Notes: generated by a model not told the origin, from the letters alone. Positions 51,348 through 61,037 are shown, counted from the stretch's first letter. The stretch: 64,000 bases of DNA from Virgibacillus_F sp049310925 (GCF_049310925.1 NZ_JBMERP010000011.1:3102-67101), one strand, 5' to 3'. Program-made: numbers and translations.

Positions 51348-52331
51348 ATGAATAATTTTGATAATAAAACACTATTAGTAACAGGTGGAACAGGTTCTTT
51401 TGGAAAGAAATTTATTAGAAAAGTATTAAAAACAAATATAAGAAAAGTAATAGTATTTAGCCGAGATGAATTAAAACAATACGAAATGGAGAAAGAATTC
51501 GATGATAGTCGCATGCGTTTCTTTATTGGTGATGTTCGAGATAAAGATCGCTTATATAGAGCTTTTGATGGTGTTGACTATGTAGTACATGCTGCAGCTT
51601 TAAAACACGTCGGAGCTTGTGAATATAATCCATTTGAAGCTGTTAAAACAAATATTAATGGAGCACAAAATATTGTTGAAGCAGCAATTGATAGAGGTGT
51701 AAAGAAAGTTATAGCTTTAAGCACAGATAAAGCTGCTAATCCAATAAATCTATATGGTGCCACTAAGTTAGCGTCAGATAAACTATTTGTTGCAGCTAAT
51801 TCATATGCTGGTGATAAAGACACTTCATTTGCAGTTGTTCGTTATGGAAATGTTGTTGGTAGCCGTGGTAGTGTAGTGCCATTTTTTGAAAAGATAAAAG
51901 AAACAGGAACAATTCCTATTACTGATGAGCGCATGACTCGTTTTTGGATTACCTTAGAACAAGCTGTAGAGTTTGTAATTGACAATTTTGAAAGAATGCA
52001 TGGGGGAGAAATATTTATTCCTAAAATTCCAAGCATGCAAGTAACAGATTTGGCTGAAGCAATTGCTCCGAAATGTAAAATGGAGTTTATTGGTATCAGA
52101 CCCGGTGAGAAACTGCACGAAGCTATGATTACGGAAGATGATGCACGCAGAACATTAGATATGGGTAATTATTATGTCATCCAGCCTGAGTTTCCATGGT
52201 GGAAAGACGAGTTTGCCCAGAGTGGAAAAGTTTTAGAAGATGGCTTTAGTTATGTAAGTAATGTAAATGATGATTGGTTATCTGTAGAGGAGTTACGTGA
52301 ATTAATTAAAACAAGCAAAGGTGAGAATTAA
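51348..52331 (+). CDS. pseB: UDP-N-acetylglucosamine 4,6-dehydratase (inverting)
   Basis: First step of CMP-pseudaminic acid synthesis: C4-oxidation, C6-dehydration and C5-inversion of UDP-GlcNAc. This is a 327-aa soluble extended SDR with VTGGTGSFGKK (about 11-21), TDKA (Asp127, Lys128) and YGATK (136-140). It lacks the membrane domain of the EpsC-like protein, so the cluster has one dehydratase of each stereochemical type. It shares an operon with pseC, which starts one base after its stop. Confidence 0.95.
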   Translation: MNNFDNKTLLVTGGTGSFGKKFIRKVLKTNIRKVIVFSRDELKQYEMEKEFDDSRMRFFIGDVRDKDRLYRAFDGVDYVVHAAALKHVGACEYNPFEAVKTNINGAQNIVEAAIDRGVKKVIALSTDKAANPINLYGATKLASDKLFVAANSYAGDKDTSFAVVRYGNVVGSRGSVVPFFEKIKETGTIPITDERMTRFWITLEQAVEFVIDNFERMHGGEIFIPKIPSMQVTDLAEAIAPKCKMEFIGIRPGEKLHEAMITEDDARRTLDMGNYYVIQPEFPWWKDEFAQSGKVLEDGFSYVSNVNDDWLSVEELRELIKTSKGEN

Positions 52332-52332
52332 T

Positions 52333-53502
52333 ATGGATTATTCAAAACACCAATTTATTCCATATGGACGACAATCAATAGATGAAAAAGATATTCAAGC
52401 AGTTGTTGATGTTTTAAAAAGTGATTATCTAACAACGGGACCAGCAGTAGATAACTTTGAAAAGAAAATTGCTGATTATGTTGGAACGAAATATGCTGTA
52501 GCATTTTCAAATGGTACAGCAGCATTACACGGTGCATGCTTTGCCGCAGGTATAGGTGAAGGGGATGAAGTAATCACAACACCTATGACATTTGCAGCAA
52601 GTGCAAACTGTATCTTGTACCAAGGTGGCAAGGCAGTATTTGCAGATATTGATCCAGAAACATATAACATTAATCCTGATGAAATCCGAAAAAAAATTAC
52701 TGCGAAAACCAAAGCAATAATTCCGGTAGATTTTACTGGTCAGCCTGTTAACTTAGATGAAGTAATGGATATTGCCAAAGAACATAACTTACTTGTTATT
52801 GAAGATGCAGCACATGCTATAGGTGCAACATATAAAGACTCTAAAGTAGGATCCATTGCCGATATGACAATGTTTAGCTTCCATCCAGTAAAACATATTA
52901 CTACTGGTGAAGGTGGTATTATTACTACGAATAACAAAGACTTATATGATAAATTACAACAGTTCCGTACTCACGGGATCACGAGAGATACTTCTTTATT
53001 AAATGAAAATCACGGCCCGTGGTATTATGAAATGCAGTTTTTAGGATATAACTATCGGATGACAGATATACAAGCTGCATTGGGTTCTAGCCAGCTGGAT
53101 AAGTTAGATGGGTTTGTTGAGAGGCGTAGGAATATAATTGATCAGTATAATATCGGGTTTAGTAATTTGAACGAAGTAATTACTCCTTATCAACATTCTG
53201 ATGGTAACTCTAGCTGGCACTTATATGTTATTCAAGTAAAGAAAGATTTATTATCTATTAACAGAAAACAGTTTTTTGAAGAATTAAAAAAAGCGAATAT
53301 CGGAGTGAATGTTCATTATATACCAGTACATTTACAACCTTATTACCAGGAACTTGGATATAAAAAAGGGGATTATCCAGTCTCAGAAGAATTGTATGAG
53401 CAGATTATATCATTACCATTATTTCCAACGATGACAGATGATGATGTGCGGTATGTTATCAATACAGTAAAATGCTTAGTTCAAGAACACCAAATAAAGT
53501 AG
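52333..53502 (+). CDS. pseC: UDP-4-amino-4,6-dideoxy-N-acetyl-L-altrosamine aminotransferase
   Basis: A PLP aminotransferase that takes the PseB 4-keto product to the 4-amino sugar. The 389 aa show the DegT fold: GTAALHGACFAAGIGEGDEV (about 61-80), EDAAHAIGATY, and Lys187 in FSFHPVKHITTGEGG. That sequence is the PseC version of the PLP-lysine segment. The ATG is preferred over GTG four codons earlier because AAAGGTGAG precedes it at eight bases. Confidence 0.95.
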   Translation: MDYSKHQFIPYGRQSIDEKDIQAVVDVLKSDYLTTGPAVDNFEKKIADYVGTKYAVAFSNGTAALHGACFAAGIGEGDEVITTPMTFAASANCILYQGGKAVFADIDPETYNINPDEIRKKITAKTKAIIPVDFTGQPVNLDEVMDIAKEHNLLVIEDAAHAIGATYKDSKVGSIADMTMFSFHPVKHITTGEGGIITTNNKDLYDKLQQFRTHGITRDTSLLNENHGPWYYEMQFLGYNYRMTDIQAALGSSQLDKLDGFVERRRNIIDQYNIGFSNLNEVITPYQHSDGNSSWHLYVIQVKKDLLSINRKQFFEELKKANIGVNVHYIPVHLQPYYQELGYKKGDYPVSEELYEQIISLPLFPTMTDDDVRYVINTVKCLVQEHQIK

Positions 53503-53510
53503 GTGAGTTT

Positions 53511-54245
53511 ATGAAGGTAGTAGCAATTATACAGGCACGTATGGGTTCAACAAGACTTTCAGGAAAAGTAATGAAAGATATTAAAGGAAAAACTGTTTTA
53601 TCCCATGTAATCGAACGAGTAAAACAATCTAAATTAATAACAGACATTATTATAGCAACCACAGTCCTTGAAAGAGACAGTGTTATTGATATGGAAGCAA
53701 TTAAATGTGGTGCTAAAGTCTTTAGAGGTAGTGAAGATGATGTTCTTAGCCGTTATTATTATGCTTCTAAAGAAAATAATGCTGATGTGGTTGTAAGAAT
53801 TACTTCAGACTGTCCTGTAATTGATCCATTTGTAATTGATGAAATAATTACCTTCTATTTAAAAGGGAAATATGATCTTGTAACAAATGCAGGTTCAGAT
53901 ATTACTCAAAGAACTTATCCACGTGGGTTGGACACAGAAGTATTTTCAATAGAATCCTTAGAAGCATCTTTCATTAATGCAAAAGAAAAACATCAACGTG
54001 AGCACGTTACACCTTATATTTATGAGAATAGTAATAAAATAAACTACTTCAAAAATGACATTGATTATTCAAAGCATCGCTGGACAGTAGATACAAAAGA
54101 GGATTTTGAACTAATTACTGAGATTTATGACAAGTTATATAAAGGTAACCATGATTTTCATCTTAATGAAATCATTGAGCTCTTTAAGCAAGATCCAAAT
54201 CTTTTTTCAATCAATGCACATATTGAACAAAAAAAGACTAAATAA
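53511..54245 (+). CDS. pseF: Cytidylyltransferase, probable CMP-pseudaminic acid synthetase (PseF/SpsF type)
   Basis: A 244-aa nucleotidyltransferase with IIQARMGSTRLSGKVM at the N-terminus (CMP-sugar synthetase signature) and RITSDCPVIDPFVIDEII. It would activate pseudaminic acid with CTP as the last step before transfer. The same family includes SpsF of B. subtilis spore coats, so pseudaminic acid specificity is inferred from its place between pseC and pseG. Start: ATG after AGGTGAG. Confidence 0.9.
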   Translation: MKVVAIIQARMGSTRLSGKVMKDIKGKTVLSHVIERVKQSKLITDIIIATTVLERDSVIDMEAIKCGAKVFRGSEDDVLSRYYYASKENNADVVVRITSDCPVIDPFVIDEIITFYLKGKYDLVTNAGSDITQRTYPRGLDTEVFSIESLEASFINAKEKHQREHVTPYIYENSNKINYFKNDIDYSKHRWTVDTKEDFELITEIYDKLYKGNHDFHLNEIIELFKQDPNLFSINAHIEQKKTK

Positions 54246-54259
54246 AAGGATGAAAAAGT

Positions 54260-55243
54260 ATGCGGGCGTTGATTTTTACAGAAGGTGGTAGTCAAATAGG
54301 TCTAGGGCATATCTCAAGGTGCAGCTCTTTATATGATGAATTAGAGGGTAGAGGCCTCGATGTTGAATTTATAATATTTGGAGACTCAGAGGATATAGGA
54401 ATTATTAAAAATAAGAAATTCAAATTGATTAATTGGTTATCAATTGATTTTTTAAATAATTACATTAAAGAAAGTGACTACTGTATTGTAGACTCTTATT
54501 TAGCTAGTGAAGAATTATACAGAGTTATCTCGAATCGTGCAAAAAAGAGTTTGTTTATTGATGATAATGGAAGGATTAAATATCCAAAAGGTATCGTTGT
54601 TAATCCAGCCTTAAGTACTGAGGAGGTTAGTTACCAAGAAAATGATACTACCTGCTATTTACTTGGTCCTGAATACATCATCTTGAGAAGTCCTTTCATC
54701 CAGGTGAAAAGAAAGACTATTAACTCTCTGGTTAAAAATGTTTTAATTACCTTAGGTGGATCAGATATACACAATCTAACGCCAGACATATTAAACCAAT
54801 TTAGCAGTAGATATCAAGACGTGAAATTTTATGTAGTAATCGGAAATGCATTTAAAAATATAGATGAAATTAAAACATATAGTTCTAATAATATTACCTT
54901 TTATGAGAATGCTACAGCTGAAGAAATGAAAAAAATTATGTTGAAGTCTGATTTTGCAATAACTGCAGCAGGGCAGACAATTTATGAGTTATTAGCTACC
55001 CAAACACCTTTTATCCCAATAAAAATTATAGAAAATCAAAGTAATAATATTGCTGGATTAAAGAAATTCAATCTTGTTAAAACAGTCCTTGATTTTAAGG
55101 ATGTAGATTTTTTAGAAAATATGGAATTGGAATTTCAAAAGCTCTTAAATATGGATAAAAGAAATGAAATAGTTACTTTATTTGCTGATGTTATAGATGG
55201 ATTAGGAAGCAAAAGACTTGTTGATAGAATGATTGCTAATTAA
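54260..55243 (+). CDS. pseG: UDP-2,4-diacetamido-2,4,6-trideoxy-L-altropyranose hydrolase
   Basis: Removes UDP to release the free 6-deoxy-AltdiNAc. The 327-aa GT-B-like hydrolase has the PseG N-terminus EGGSQIGLGHISRCSSL with the conserved GxGHxxR, then DSYLASEELYR and a C-terminal LITLGGSDIHN and AAGQTIYELLA. It starts 14 bases after pseF. After it, 254 bases without a gene precede pseI, exactly where pseH is found in many pse operons. Here pseH lies 3.8 kb further on. Confidence 0.92.
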   Translation: MRALIFTEGGSQIGLGHISRCSSLYDELEGRGLDVEFIIFGDSEDIGIIKNKKFKLINWLSIDFLNNYIKESDYCIVDSYLASEELYRVISNRAKKSLFIDDNGRIKYPKGIVVNPALSTEEVSYQENDTTCYLLGPEYIILRSPFIQVKRKTINSLVKNVLITLGGSDIHNLTPDILNQFSSRYQDVKFYVVIGNAFKNIDEIKTYSSNNITFYENATAEEMKKIMLKSDFAITAAGQTIYELLATQTPFIPIKIIENQSNNIAGLKKFNLVKTVLDFKDVDFLENMELEFQKLLNMDKRNEIVTLFADVIDGLGSKRLVDRMIAN

Positions 55244-55497
55244 GAGGGTTTAGTGATTTAGTAAAATCCGGGGAAATATTGTTTAAGAAATTAATTAAAG
55301 AGAACTCCTATGTCTGGGGTATTAGTAACACGCCAATACAGTGATATTATTGCCCACCTTACTCAAAGTGTTAATTCGTGGACATCATAGATTAAATATC
55401 TGTCCGGATTTATAGATTTGATTATTAGCTTATGAATCAATATCATATAACATTCGAAGTTGCTAAAAAGTTATTAAGTTATGGTAGGAGGATAAAC

Positions 55498-56544
55498 GTG
55501 GGAATTAATATAGGTAATTATACAATCGATACCAAGAGTCCAACATTTATAATTGCAGAACTTTCAGCTAATCATGGAAATGATATTAATATAGCGAAAG
55601 ATACAATGAAAGCAGCTAAAGAAGCTGGTGCTGATGCAATAAAGTTACAAACTTATACTGCAGATACTATTACTATAGATTGTAATAATGATTATTTTAA
55701 AATTAACAGCGGCACAATATGGGACGGTAGAACTCTACATGATCTTTACAAAGAGGCCCATACTCCCTGGGAATGGCATGAAGAGCTAATAAAGTATGCC
55801 AAAGAGCTTGATTTGGTTTGCTTTTCAAGTCCATTTGACAAAACAGCCGTAGACTTCTTGGAAACTTTAAGTGTACCCGCATATAAGGTGGCTTCATTTG
55901 AAATAACAGATATACCTTTAATTGAATATATTGCTTCTAAAGGGAAACCAGTGATTATCTCCACTGGCATTGCCACTCTTGGAGAAATAGATGATGCAGT
56001 AAAAGCATGTAGAAGAGTAGGCAATGATCAAATAATTTTGTTGAAATGCACATCCGCATACCCAGCGAAGATTGAAGATGCGAATCTATTAACAATGCAA
56101 AATTTAAAAGAGACATTTAAAGTGGAAATTGGTTTGTCAGATCATACTTTAGGAGTAACAGCACCTATTGTTTCGGTTGCTTTAGGTGCAAAAGTAATAG
56201 AAAAACATTTTATTCTAGAAAAAAGTATTGGTGGACCTGATGCTAGCTTTTCATTAGATAAGCAAGAATTTAAGATGCTTGTTAATTCGGTAAGGGATGC
56301 AGAGAAAGCATTAGGAAACGTAGATTATGAGCTCACGGATAAAAAAGTGAAAAGTAGAGAGTTTTGTCGGTCTTTATTTGTTGTAAAAAGTATAAAAGCT
56401 GGGGATGTTTTTACAGAAGATAATGTAAGATCAATAAGACCAGGTTATGGATTAAAACCTCAACATATAAAATCAGTAATTGGAAATAAAGCTAGGCAGG
56501 ATATTGCTAAAGGTACTCCGGTAAGTTGGGATATTATTGAGTAG
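55498..56544 (+). CDS. pseI: Pseudaminic acid synthase
   Basis: Condenses 6-deoxy-AltdiNAc with phosphoenolpyruvate to give pseudaminic acid. The 348-aa protein has a NeuB-type TIM barrel (IIAELSANHGNDINIAKD; KLQTYTADTIT; LKCTSAYPA; GLSDHTLG) and a C-terminal SAF antifreeze-like domain (about 285-348; SLFVVKSIKAGDVFTEDNVR, IRPGYGL). The GTG start is chosen because GGTAGGAGGATAAAC precedes it; 22 in-frame codons upstream have no ribosome site. Confidence 0.95.
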   Translation: MGINIGNYTIDTKSPTFIIAELSANHGNDINIAKDTMKAAKEAGADAIKLQTYTADTITIDCNNDYFKINSGTIWDGRTLHDLYKEAHTPWEWHEELIKYAKELDLVCFSSPFDKTAVDFLETLSVPAYKVASFEITDIPLIEYIASKGKPVIISTGIATLGEIDDAVKACRRVGNDQIILLKCTSAYPAKIEDANLLTMQNLKETFKVEIGLSDHTLGVTAPIVSVALGAKVIEKHFILEKSIGGPDASFSLDKQEFKMLVNSVRDAEKALGNVDYELTDKKVKSREFCRSLFVVKSIKAGDVFTEDNVRSIRPGYGLKPQHIKSVIGNKARQDIAKGTPVSWDIIE

Positions 56545-56572
56545 TCAAGTTTGAAGAGAGGTGTGCATATAA

Positions 56573-57349
56573 TTGTCTAATTATGTTAGTTATAAAGAAA
56601 TAGTAGACTTATTTCAAATAGATGAAGGTGACACGGTTTTAGTAGGTTCGGATATTACTCGTTTAGCAGTAGAAGCACTTAGGAATGGTGAAAAATTAGA
56701 TTTGAATTTTTTTATAGATAGTTTAATAAATAAAATAGGTGGAAAGGGTACCCTACTTTTCCCTACATTTAATTGGGGATTCTGTAATGGTGAAAAATTT
56801 GATTACAATAATACAGTTTCTAAAACAGGTGCATTGACTAATGCAGCATTAAAAAGAGAGGATTTTATTAGAACTCAACATCCTATATACTCTTTTGCAG
56901 TCTGGGGGAAGGATAAAGATAAGTTATTGAATATGAATAATAAAAGTTCCTTTGGTGAAGATTCTCCTTTTGCGTATTTGCATAGAATGAAAGCTAAAAT
57001 GTTAACTATAGGTTTATGTTATCAAAACTCATTCACGTTTGCGCACTATGTTGAAGAAATGGAGAAAGTAGATTATAGGTATATGAAAGACTTCACTAGT
57101 AAATATATAGATAAGCTTGGAAATGAGAGTGTTCGAACATATTCTATGAATGTTAGGGATTTAGATAGATCAGTAGTAACAAAAATAAATCCTATTGGTA
57201 AAGAAATGGAAAAACGAGAAGTTTCAAAATGCCAAAGTGTTAACAATGTAGACTTTTATTTAATTGATTTAAACAAAGCGTACGATGTAATACGAGAAGA
57301 TATTTTGTATAATGGAGCAAAAAAATTATTTATGGTAGATAAACAATAG
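56573..57349 (+). CDS. AAC(3)-family acyltransferase
   Basis: A 258-aa protein of the aminoglycoside 3-N-acetyltransferase fold, with IGGKGTLLFPTFNWGF, RTQHPIYSFAVWG and the FGEDSPFAYLHRM segment. In sugar clusters such proteins transfer acyl groups to sugars rather than antibiotics. Placed between pseI and the carrier-protein module, it is the best candidate for moving a special acyl group onto the sugar. TTG start behind AGAGAGGTG. A resistance role is not suggested by the context. Confidence 0.85.
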   Translation: MSNYVSYKEIVDLFQIDEGDTVLVGSDITRLAVEALRNGEKLDLNFFIDSLINKIGGKGTLLFPTFNWGFCNGEKFDYNNTVSKTGALTNAALKREDFIRTQHPIYSFAVWGKDKDKLLNMNNKSSFGEDSPFAYLHRMKAKMLTIGLCYQNSFTFAHYVEEMEKVDYRYMKDFTSKYIDKLGNESVRTYSMNVRDLDRSVVTKINPIGKEMEKREVSKCQSVNNVDFYLIDLNKAYDVIREDILYNGAKKLFMVDKQ

Positions 57350-57375
57350 ATTCTAAAGTAGGAGGCTAAACGAGA

Positions 57376-58710
57376 ATGAAAACTGATGATATAACCGAAC
57401 TACAAGATGGGGAAAATATGTATCAACTTATGAAAAAACTTTACCCTATCTGCCGTAGTATTACCGGAAACGGGGTTAGAGAAACATTAGAAATTATCCA
57501 AGAACTTATTCCTTTGCAAACAGTAGAAGTGTCTACAGGTACAAAGGTATTCGACTGGGAAGTTCCAAAAGAATGGAATATTAGAGATGCATATATAATG
57601 GATGAGAAAGGAAATAAAATTGTTGACTTTAAAGAGAATAATTTACATGTAGTTAGCTATTCAATTCCTGTCGATAAGGAAGTTACGTTAGAGGAATTAC
57701 AGGAGCATTTATTTTCTTTAGAAGATCAACCAGATGCAATACCCTATATTACTTCATATTACAAGGAACGTTGGGGATTTTGCATTACTCATAATCAGAG
57801 ACAGGAACTAAGTGAAGGGAAATATCGAGTTTACATTGATAGTGAATTAAAGAATGGAAGCTTGACTTATGGCGAATTAATTATACCTGGGCAAACAGAT
57901 AAAGAAATATTTCTATCTACATATATTTGTCATCCATCCATGGCAAATAATGAACTTTCTGGTCCTGTACTTACAACCTATTTAGCTAAGTGGATTTTGA
58001 GTCAACCTAGAGAATATACATATAGAATTGTGTTTATTCCAGAAACAATTGGATCAATTACTTACTTAAGTAGAAATTATAAAACTATGAAAGAAAATAT
58101 TGTTGCAGGATATAATATATCTTGTGTAGGAGATGAGAGGGCATATTCATACCTACCATCGAGGGACGGAAACACTTTATCGGATAGAGCAGCTTTGAAT
58201 GTATTGCAGCAAAATTACCCTGATTTTATTAGGTATTCTTTCTTGGATAGAGGCAGTGACGAGCGACAATACTGTAGCCCTGGTATTGACTTGCCAGTTG
58301 CAAGTATAATGAGAACGAAGTACGGTCAGTATCCAGAGTACCATACTTCTCTTGATAACTTAGAATTAGTAACAGCAAATGGATTACAGGGATGTATTGA
58401 CATCTACAAAGAATGTATACAATTACTTGAAAAAAATAATAAGTACAAAATAAATTGCTTGGGAGAGCCACAGTTAGGTAAGAGAGGGTTATATCCAACA
58501 CTAAGTACAAAAGAGTCAGGTAAGATAGTTAGGGACATGATGAATTTCATTGCATATGCAGACGGTCAAAATGACCTTATTGATATAAGCAATATTATTA
58601 ATGTTCCAGTTAAAAACTTGTATTCAATAATTGAAAAGTTACAGCAAAATAAATTACTATCAGAAGTTAATCAGAAAGAAATTATTGGAGGCCAAACCAG
58701 TGCAAGATAA
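57376..58710 (+). CDS. DUF4910-type aminopeptidase-like protein
   Basis: A 444-aa protein with an M28-like zinc hydrolase core (FLSTYICHPSMANNELSGPV, FIPETIGS, YHTSLDN) inside the DUF4910 layout, with an inserted N-terminal domain and a C-terminal winged helix (about 380-440, MNFIAYADGQNDLIDISNII). Proteins of this type are common in nonulosonic-acid and polysaccharide clusters, where they may act as amide hydrolases on modified sugars; the reaction is not established. Its end overlaps the first carrier-protein gene by 11 bases. Confidence 0.85.
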   Translation: MKTDDITELQDGENMYQLMKKLYPICRSITGNGVRETLEIIQELIPLQTVEVSTGTKVFDWEVPKEWNIRDAYIMDEKGNKIVDFKENNLHVVSYSIPVDKEVTLEELQEHLFSLEDQPDAIPYITSYYKERWGFCITHNQRQELSEGKYRVYIDSELKNGSLTYGELIIPGQTDKEIFLSTYICHPSMANNELSGPVLTTYLAKWILSQPREYTYRIVFIPETIGSITYLSRNYKTMKENIVAGYNISCVGDERAYSYLPSRDGNTLSDRAALNVLQQNYPDFIRYSFLDRGSDERQYCSPGIDLPVASIMRTKYGQYPEYHTSLDNLELVTANGLQGCIDIYKECIQLLEKNNKYKINCLGEPQLGKRGLYPTLSTKESGKIVRDMMNFIAYADGQNDLIDISNIINVPVKNLYSIIEKLQQNKLLSEVNQKEIIGGQTSAR

Positions 58711-58927
58711 ATTATTAAAGATACTAAATGAAATGTTAGAGGAATCCGGAAATGAAACTATTGAAACTATTGAAAGTAATATGCATTTAAGAGACGAGCT
58801 AAATATGGATTCATTAATGCTAGCCGAACTTACAGTGAGGATTGAGGATGAATTTGATGTTGATATCTTTGAAGACGGCATAGTTCAAACAGTAGGGGAG
58901 ATAAACTCCAAGTTAAAAGGGAAATAA
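58700..58927 (+). CDS. Acyl carrier protein, first copy
   Basis: A 75-aa acyl carrier protein with the 4'-phosphopantetheine serine at Ser38 (NMDSLMLAEL). Four-helix composition and acidic recognition helix (EDEFDVDIFEDG) are standard. GTG start eight bases after GGAGG; the homologous second copy starts at the same place with ATG. The genes for an AMP-ligase and an SDR follow the second copy, so the carriers probably hold a dedicated acyl unit rather than serving fatty acid synthesis. Confidence 0.92.
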   Translation: MQDKLLKILNEMLEESGNETIETIESNMHLRDELNMDSLMLAELTVRIEDEFDVDIFEDGIVQTVGEINSKLKGK

Positions 58928-58928
58928 T

Positions 58929-58984
58929 ACGAAAAATATTTTCTTAGTACATGAAGAATTGGAGTATACCAATTAAAAAACTCG
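58929..58984 (+). pseudogene. 5' fragment of the AMP-ligase gene
   Basis: Directly after the first carrier gene, codons for IFLVHEELEYT match the start of the ligase behind the second carrier gene (VFLVHDEVEYT). The ATG has become ACG and a stop follows after 15 codons. The spacing to the carrier gene is the same in both places. This is the leftover end of a tandem duplication. Confidence 0.8.
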
Positions 58985-59002
58985 TTGGGAGATTGAAAAA
59001 CA

Positions 59003-59542
59003 ATGATAGAATTTCTTAAATTAAAAGAAGAACACCTTGAACAGGTCTTAGAATGGAGAACTAAAGAGAGTGTCACAAAATTTATGTACACCGATATTGA
59101 CTATAACTTAGACAATCAAAAAAAATGGTTTGACAAAGTATCGAATATGCCAACTGAGAGGTATTGGGTTATCTCTGTTAAAGGGAATTTAGTAGGAGTA
59201 ATCTCATTAAATGATATTGACTTTTATAATAAGAAAACGAGTTGGGGTTTTTTCATTGGAGACGACAAATATAAAATGTACGGTGGAATTATTCCACCTT
59301 ATCTATATAACTATATTTTTAATAACCTTAACCTAAATAAAATTACTGCAGAAGTTATGGAAGGTAATAGTAACATAATGAAAATCCATAAACTTCATGG
59401 TTATAGAGAGGTTGGAAATTATAAAAGTCATATATTTAAGTATGATAAATTTCACGATGTATATTTAATGGAGTTACTAAAAGAACAATGGGAGGGAAAT
59501 TTAAAGAAGTTTAAGAAATATAATAGTAAATTTGAAGATTAA
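59003..59542 (+). CDS. pseH: GNAT N-acetyltransferase, probable PseH
   Basis: A 179-aa GNAT with the PseH pattern: LKEEHLEQVLEWRTKESV and KFMYTDIDYNLDNQKKWFDK at the N-terminus, WVISVKGNLVGVISLNDIDF, SWGFFIG, and a C-terminal LHGYREVG. PseH acetylates the 4-amino group of the PseC product, and this is the only enzyme in the window that completes the pathway. Its position between two carrier-protein copies, away from pseG, is unusual. It could instead use an acyl group delivered by the carrier protein. Confidence 0.82.
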   Translation: MIEFLKLKEEHLEQVLEWRTKESVTKFMYTDIDYNLDNQKKWFDKVSNMPTERYWVISVKGNLVGVISLNDIDFYNKKTSWGFFIGDDKYKMYGGIIPPYLYNYIFNNLNLNKITAEVMEGNSNIMKIHKLHGYREVGNYKSHIFKYDKFHDVYLMELLKEQWEGNLKKFKKYNSKFED

Positions 59543-59560
59543 TTAATGGAGGCCAAACAA

Positions 59561-59788
59561 ATGCAAGATAAGTTATTAGAAATTTTAAACGAAATGTTAG
59601 AGGAATCAGGAAATAACACCATAAAATCTCTTGAACACTCTATGGATTTAAGAGATGACCTGAATATGGATTCATTAATGCTAGCTGAACTAACAGTAAG
59701 ACTTGAGGATGAGTTCGATGTTGATATTTTTGAGGACGGCATTGTTCAAACAGTTGGGGAGATAATCTCTAAGTTAGAGGGGAAATAA
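59561..59788 (+). CDS. Acyl carrier protein, second copy
   Basis: 75 aa, nearly the same as the first copy, with Ser38 in NMDSLMLAEL and the same EDEFDVDIFEDGIVQTVGEI end. The differences cluster in residues 20-34. The ATG is eight bases after GGAGG; an in-frame ATG five codons earlier overlaps that site. One base separates its stop from the ligase gene, so carrier and ligase are coupled. Confidence 0.93.
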   Translation: MQDKLLEILNEMLEESGNNTIKSLEHSMDLRDDLNMDSLMLAELTVRLEDEFDVDIFEDGIVQTVGEIISKLEGK

Positions 59789-59789
59789 T

Positions 59790-61037
59790 ATGGAAAAGGT
59801 TTTTTTAGTACATGATGAAGTAGAGTACACCTATCAAAAGCTCATAAATGATTTAAATAATAAGGATTTTTATTTACCAACTTTATACATTGGAGACAAT
59901 AATCCATATGAAATATTTTTATTAATTATTCATAGCTTAATTTATGGCTATTCAATTGAAGTCCTAGATGGTGACTTTTCAGAAAGTGAACTTAAGGAAA
60001 TTGAGTTTGATACTGAATTATTATCTGTTTCAAAGAAAATTGAAGAGCAGTTAAAAATAATTGATGTTAAACATCTTTTAAATGTTATAAAGGAAAATAA
60101 AAATTGGGAACTAATCTTATATACTTCTGGAACAACTGGCAGACCTAAAAAGGTAGGTCACAATCTACAGACCCTAACTAGAAATGTGAAATTACATGAT
60201 AAGTTAAAGGATGATATATGGGCATTTGCATATAACCCTACTCATATGGCAGGATTACAGGTGTTTTTCCAAGCGCTAATGAACCAAAATACTATGATTT
60301 ATACTTTCGGTGGGCAACAAAGAAATGTATCGAATTTAATTGAGAAATATAAAATCACTAATATTTCTGCAACCTCTACGTTTTATAGAAATGTATTACC
60401 ATACCTTAAAGATAATATATATCAAAGTATTAAGAGAATTACATTTGGTGGGGAAAAATACGACTCAAGTATGGAGAAAGCAATAAAATCTATATTCCCA
60501 AATGCAAAGATAAGAAATATTTATGCATCTACAGAGGCAGGTAGTCTGTTTGTAGCAAAAGGAGATATTTTTGAAATTCCAGAAACAATTAGAGGACTTA
60601 TTAAATTTAATGAAAGCAATGAGTTATTAATTCATCAAAGTCTATTAGCAAATTTAGATTTATATTCTCTAGAAGATAGTTGGTTCAAAACAGGGGACCT
60701 TGTTGAACCAACAGATGATTATCATTTCAAGTTTATATCTCGAAAATCAGATATTATAAATGTTGGTGGATATAAAGTAAATCCAATTGAGGTTGAGAAT
60801 ACAATAATGAAAATCCCTGGTATAATTGATTTATTAGTAAAATCAAAAGAAAACAGGGTTACGGGGCACATACTTGTTGTGGATATTGTCAAAGATGAAA
60901 ATGCTGATGATATGGAACTTAAAAAGTTAATTAAGAAATTTGCAAGTGAACAATTACAAGAATGGAAAATCCCAAGAATAATTAAGTTTGTAGACGATAT
61001 TCCTCGAACTCGAACTGGAAAGAAGGTCAGAAAATGA
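59790..61037 (+). CDS. AMP-dependent acid:ACP ligase
   Basis: A 415-aa member of the adenylate-forming (ANL) superfamily, short for the family. It has the P-loop YTSGTTGRPKK (111-121), STEAGSLF, TGDLVEP, the hinge RKSDIINVGGYKVNP and the C-terminal catalytic Lys411 in RTRTGKKVRK. It would activate a carboxylic acid as the acyl-AMP and load it on the adjacent carrier protein. The substrate cannot be read from the sequence. ATGA-type overlap with the SDR gene. Confidence 0.9.
   Translation: MEKVFLVHDEVEYTYQKLINDLNNKDFYLPTLYIGDNNPYEIFLLIIHSLIYGYSIEVLDGDFSESELKEIEFDTELLSVSKKIEEQLKIIDVKHLLNVIKENKNWELILYTSGTTGRPKKVGHNLQTLTRNVKLHDKLKDDIWAFAYNPTHMAGLQVFFQALMNQNTMIYTFGGQQRNVSNLIEKYKITNISATSTFYRNVLPYLKDNIYQSIKRITFGGEKYDSSMEKAIKSIFPNAKIRNIYASTEAGSLFVAKGDIFEIPETIRGLIKFNESNELLIHQSLLANLDLYSLEDSWFKTGDLVEPTDDYHFKFISRKSDIINVGGYKVNPIEVENTIMKIPGIIDLLVKSKENRVTGHILVVDIVKDENADDMELKKLIKKFASEQLQEWKIPRIIKFVDDIPRTRTGKKVRK

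Noticed and set aside
55244..55497. Intact small gene between pseG and pseI
   Set aside because: All frames are broken within 30 codons or lack a ribosome site.
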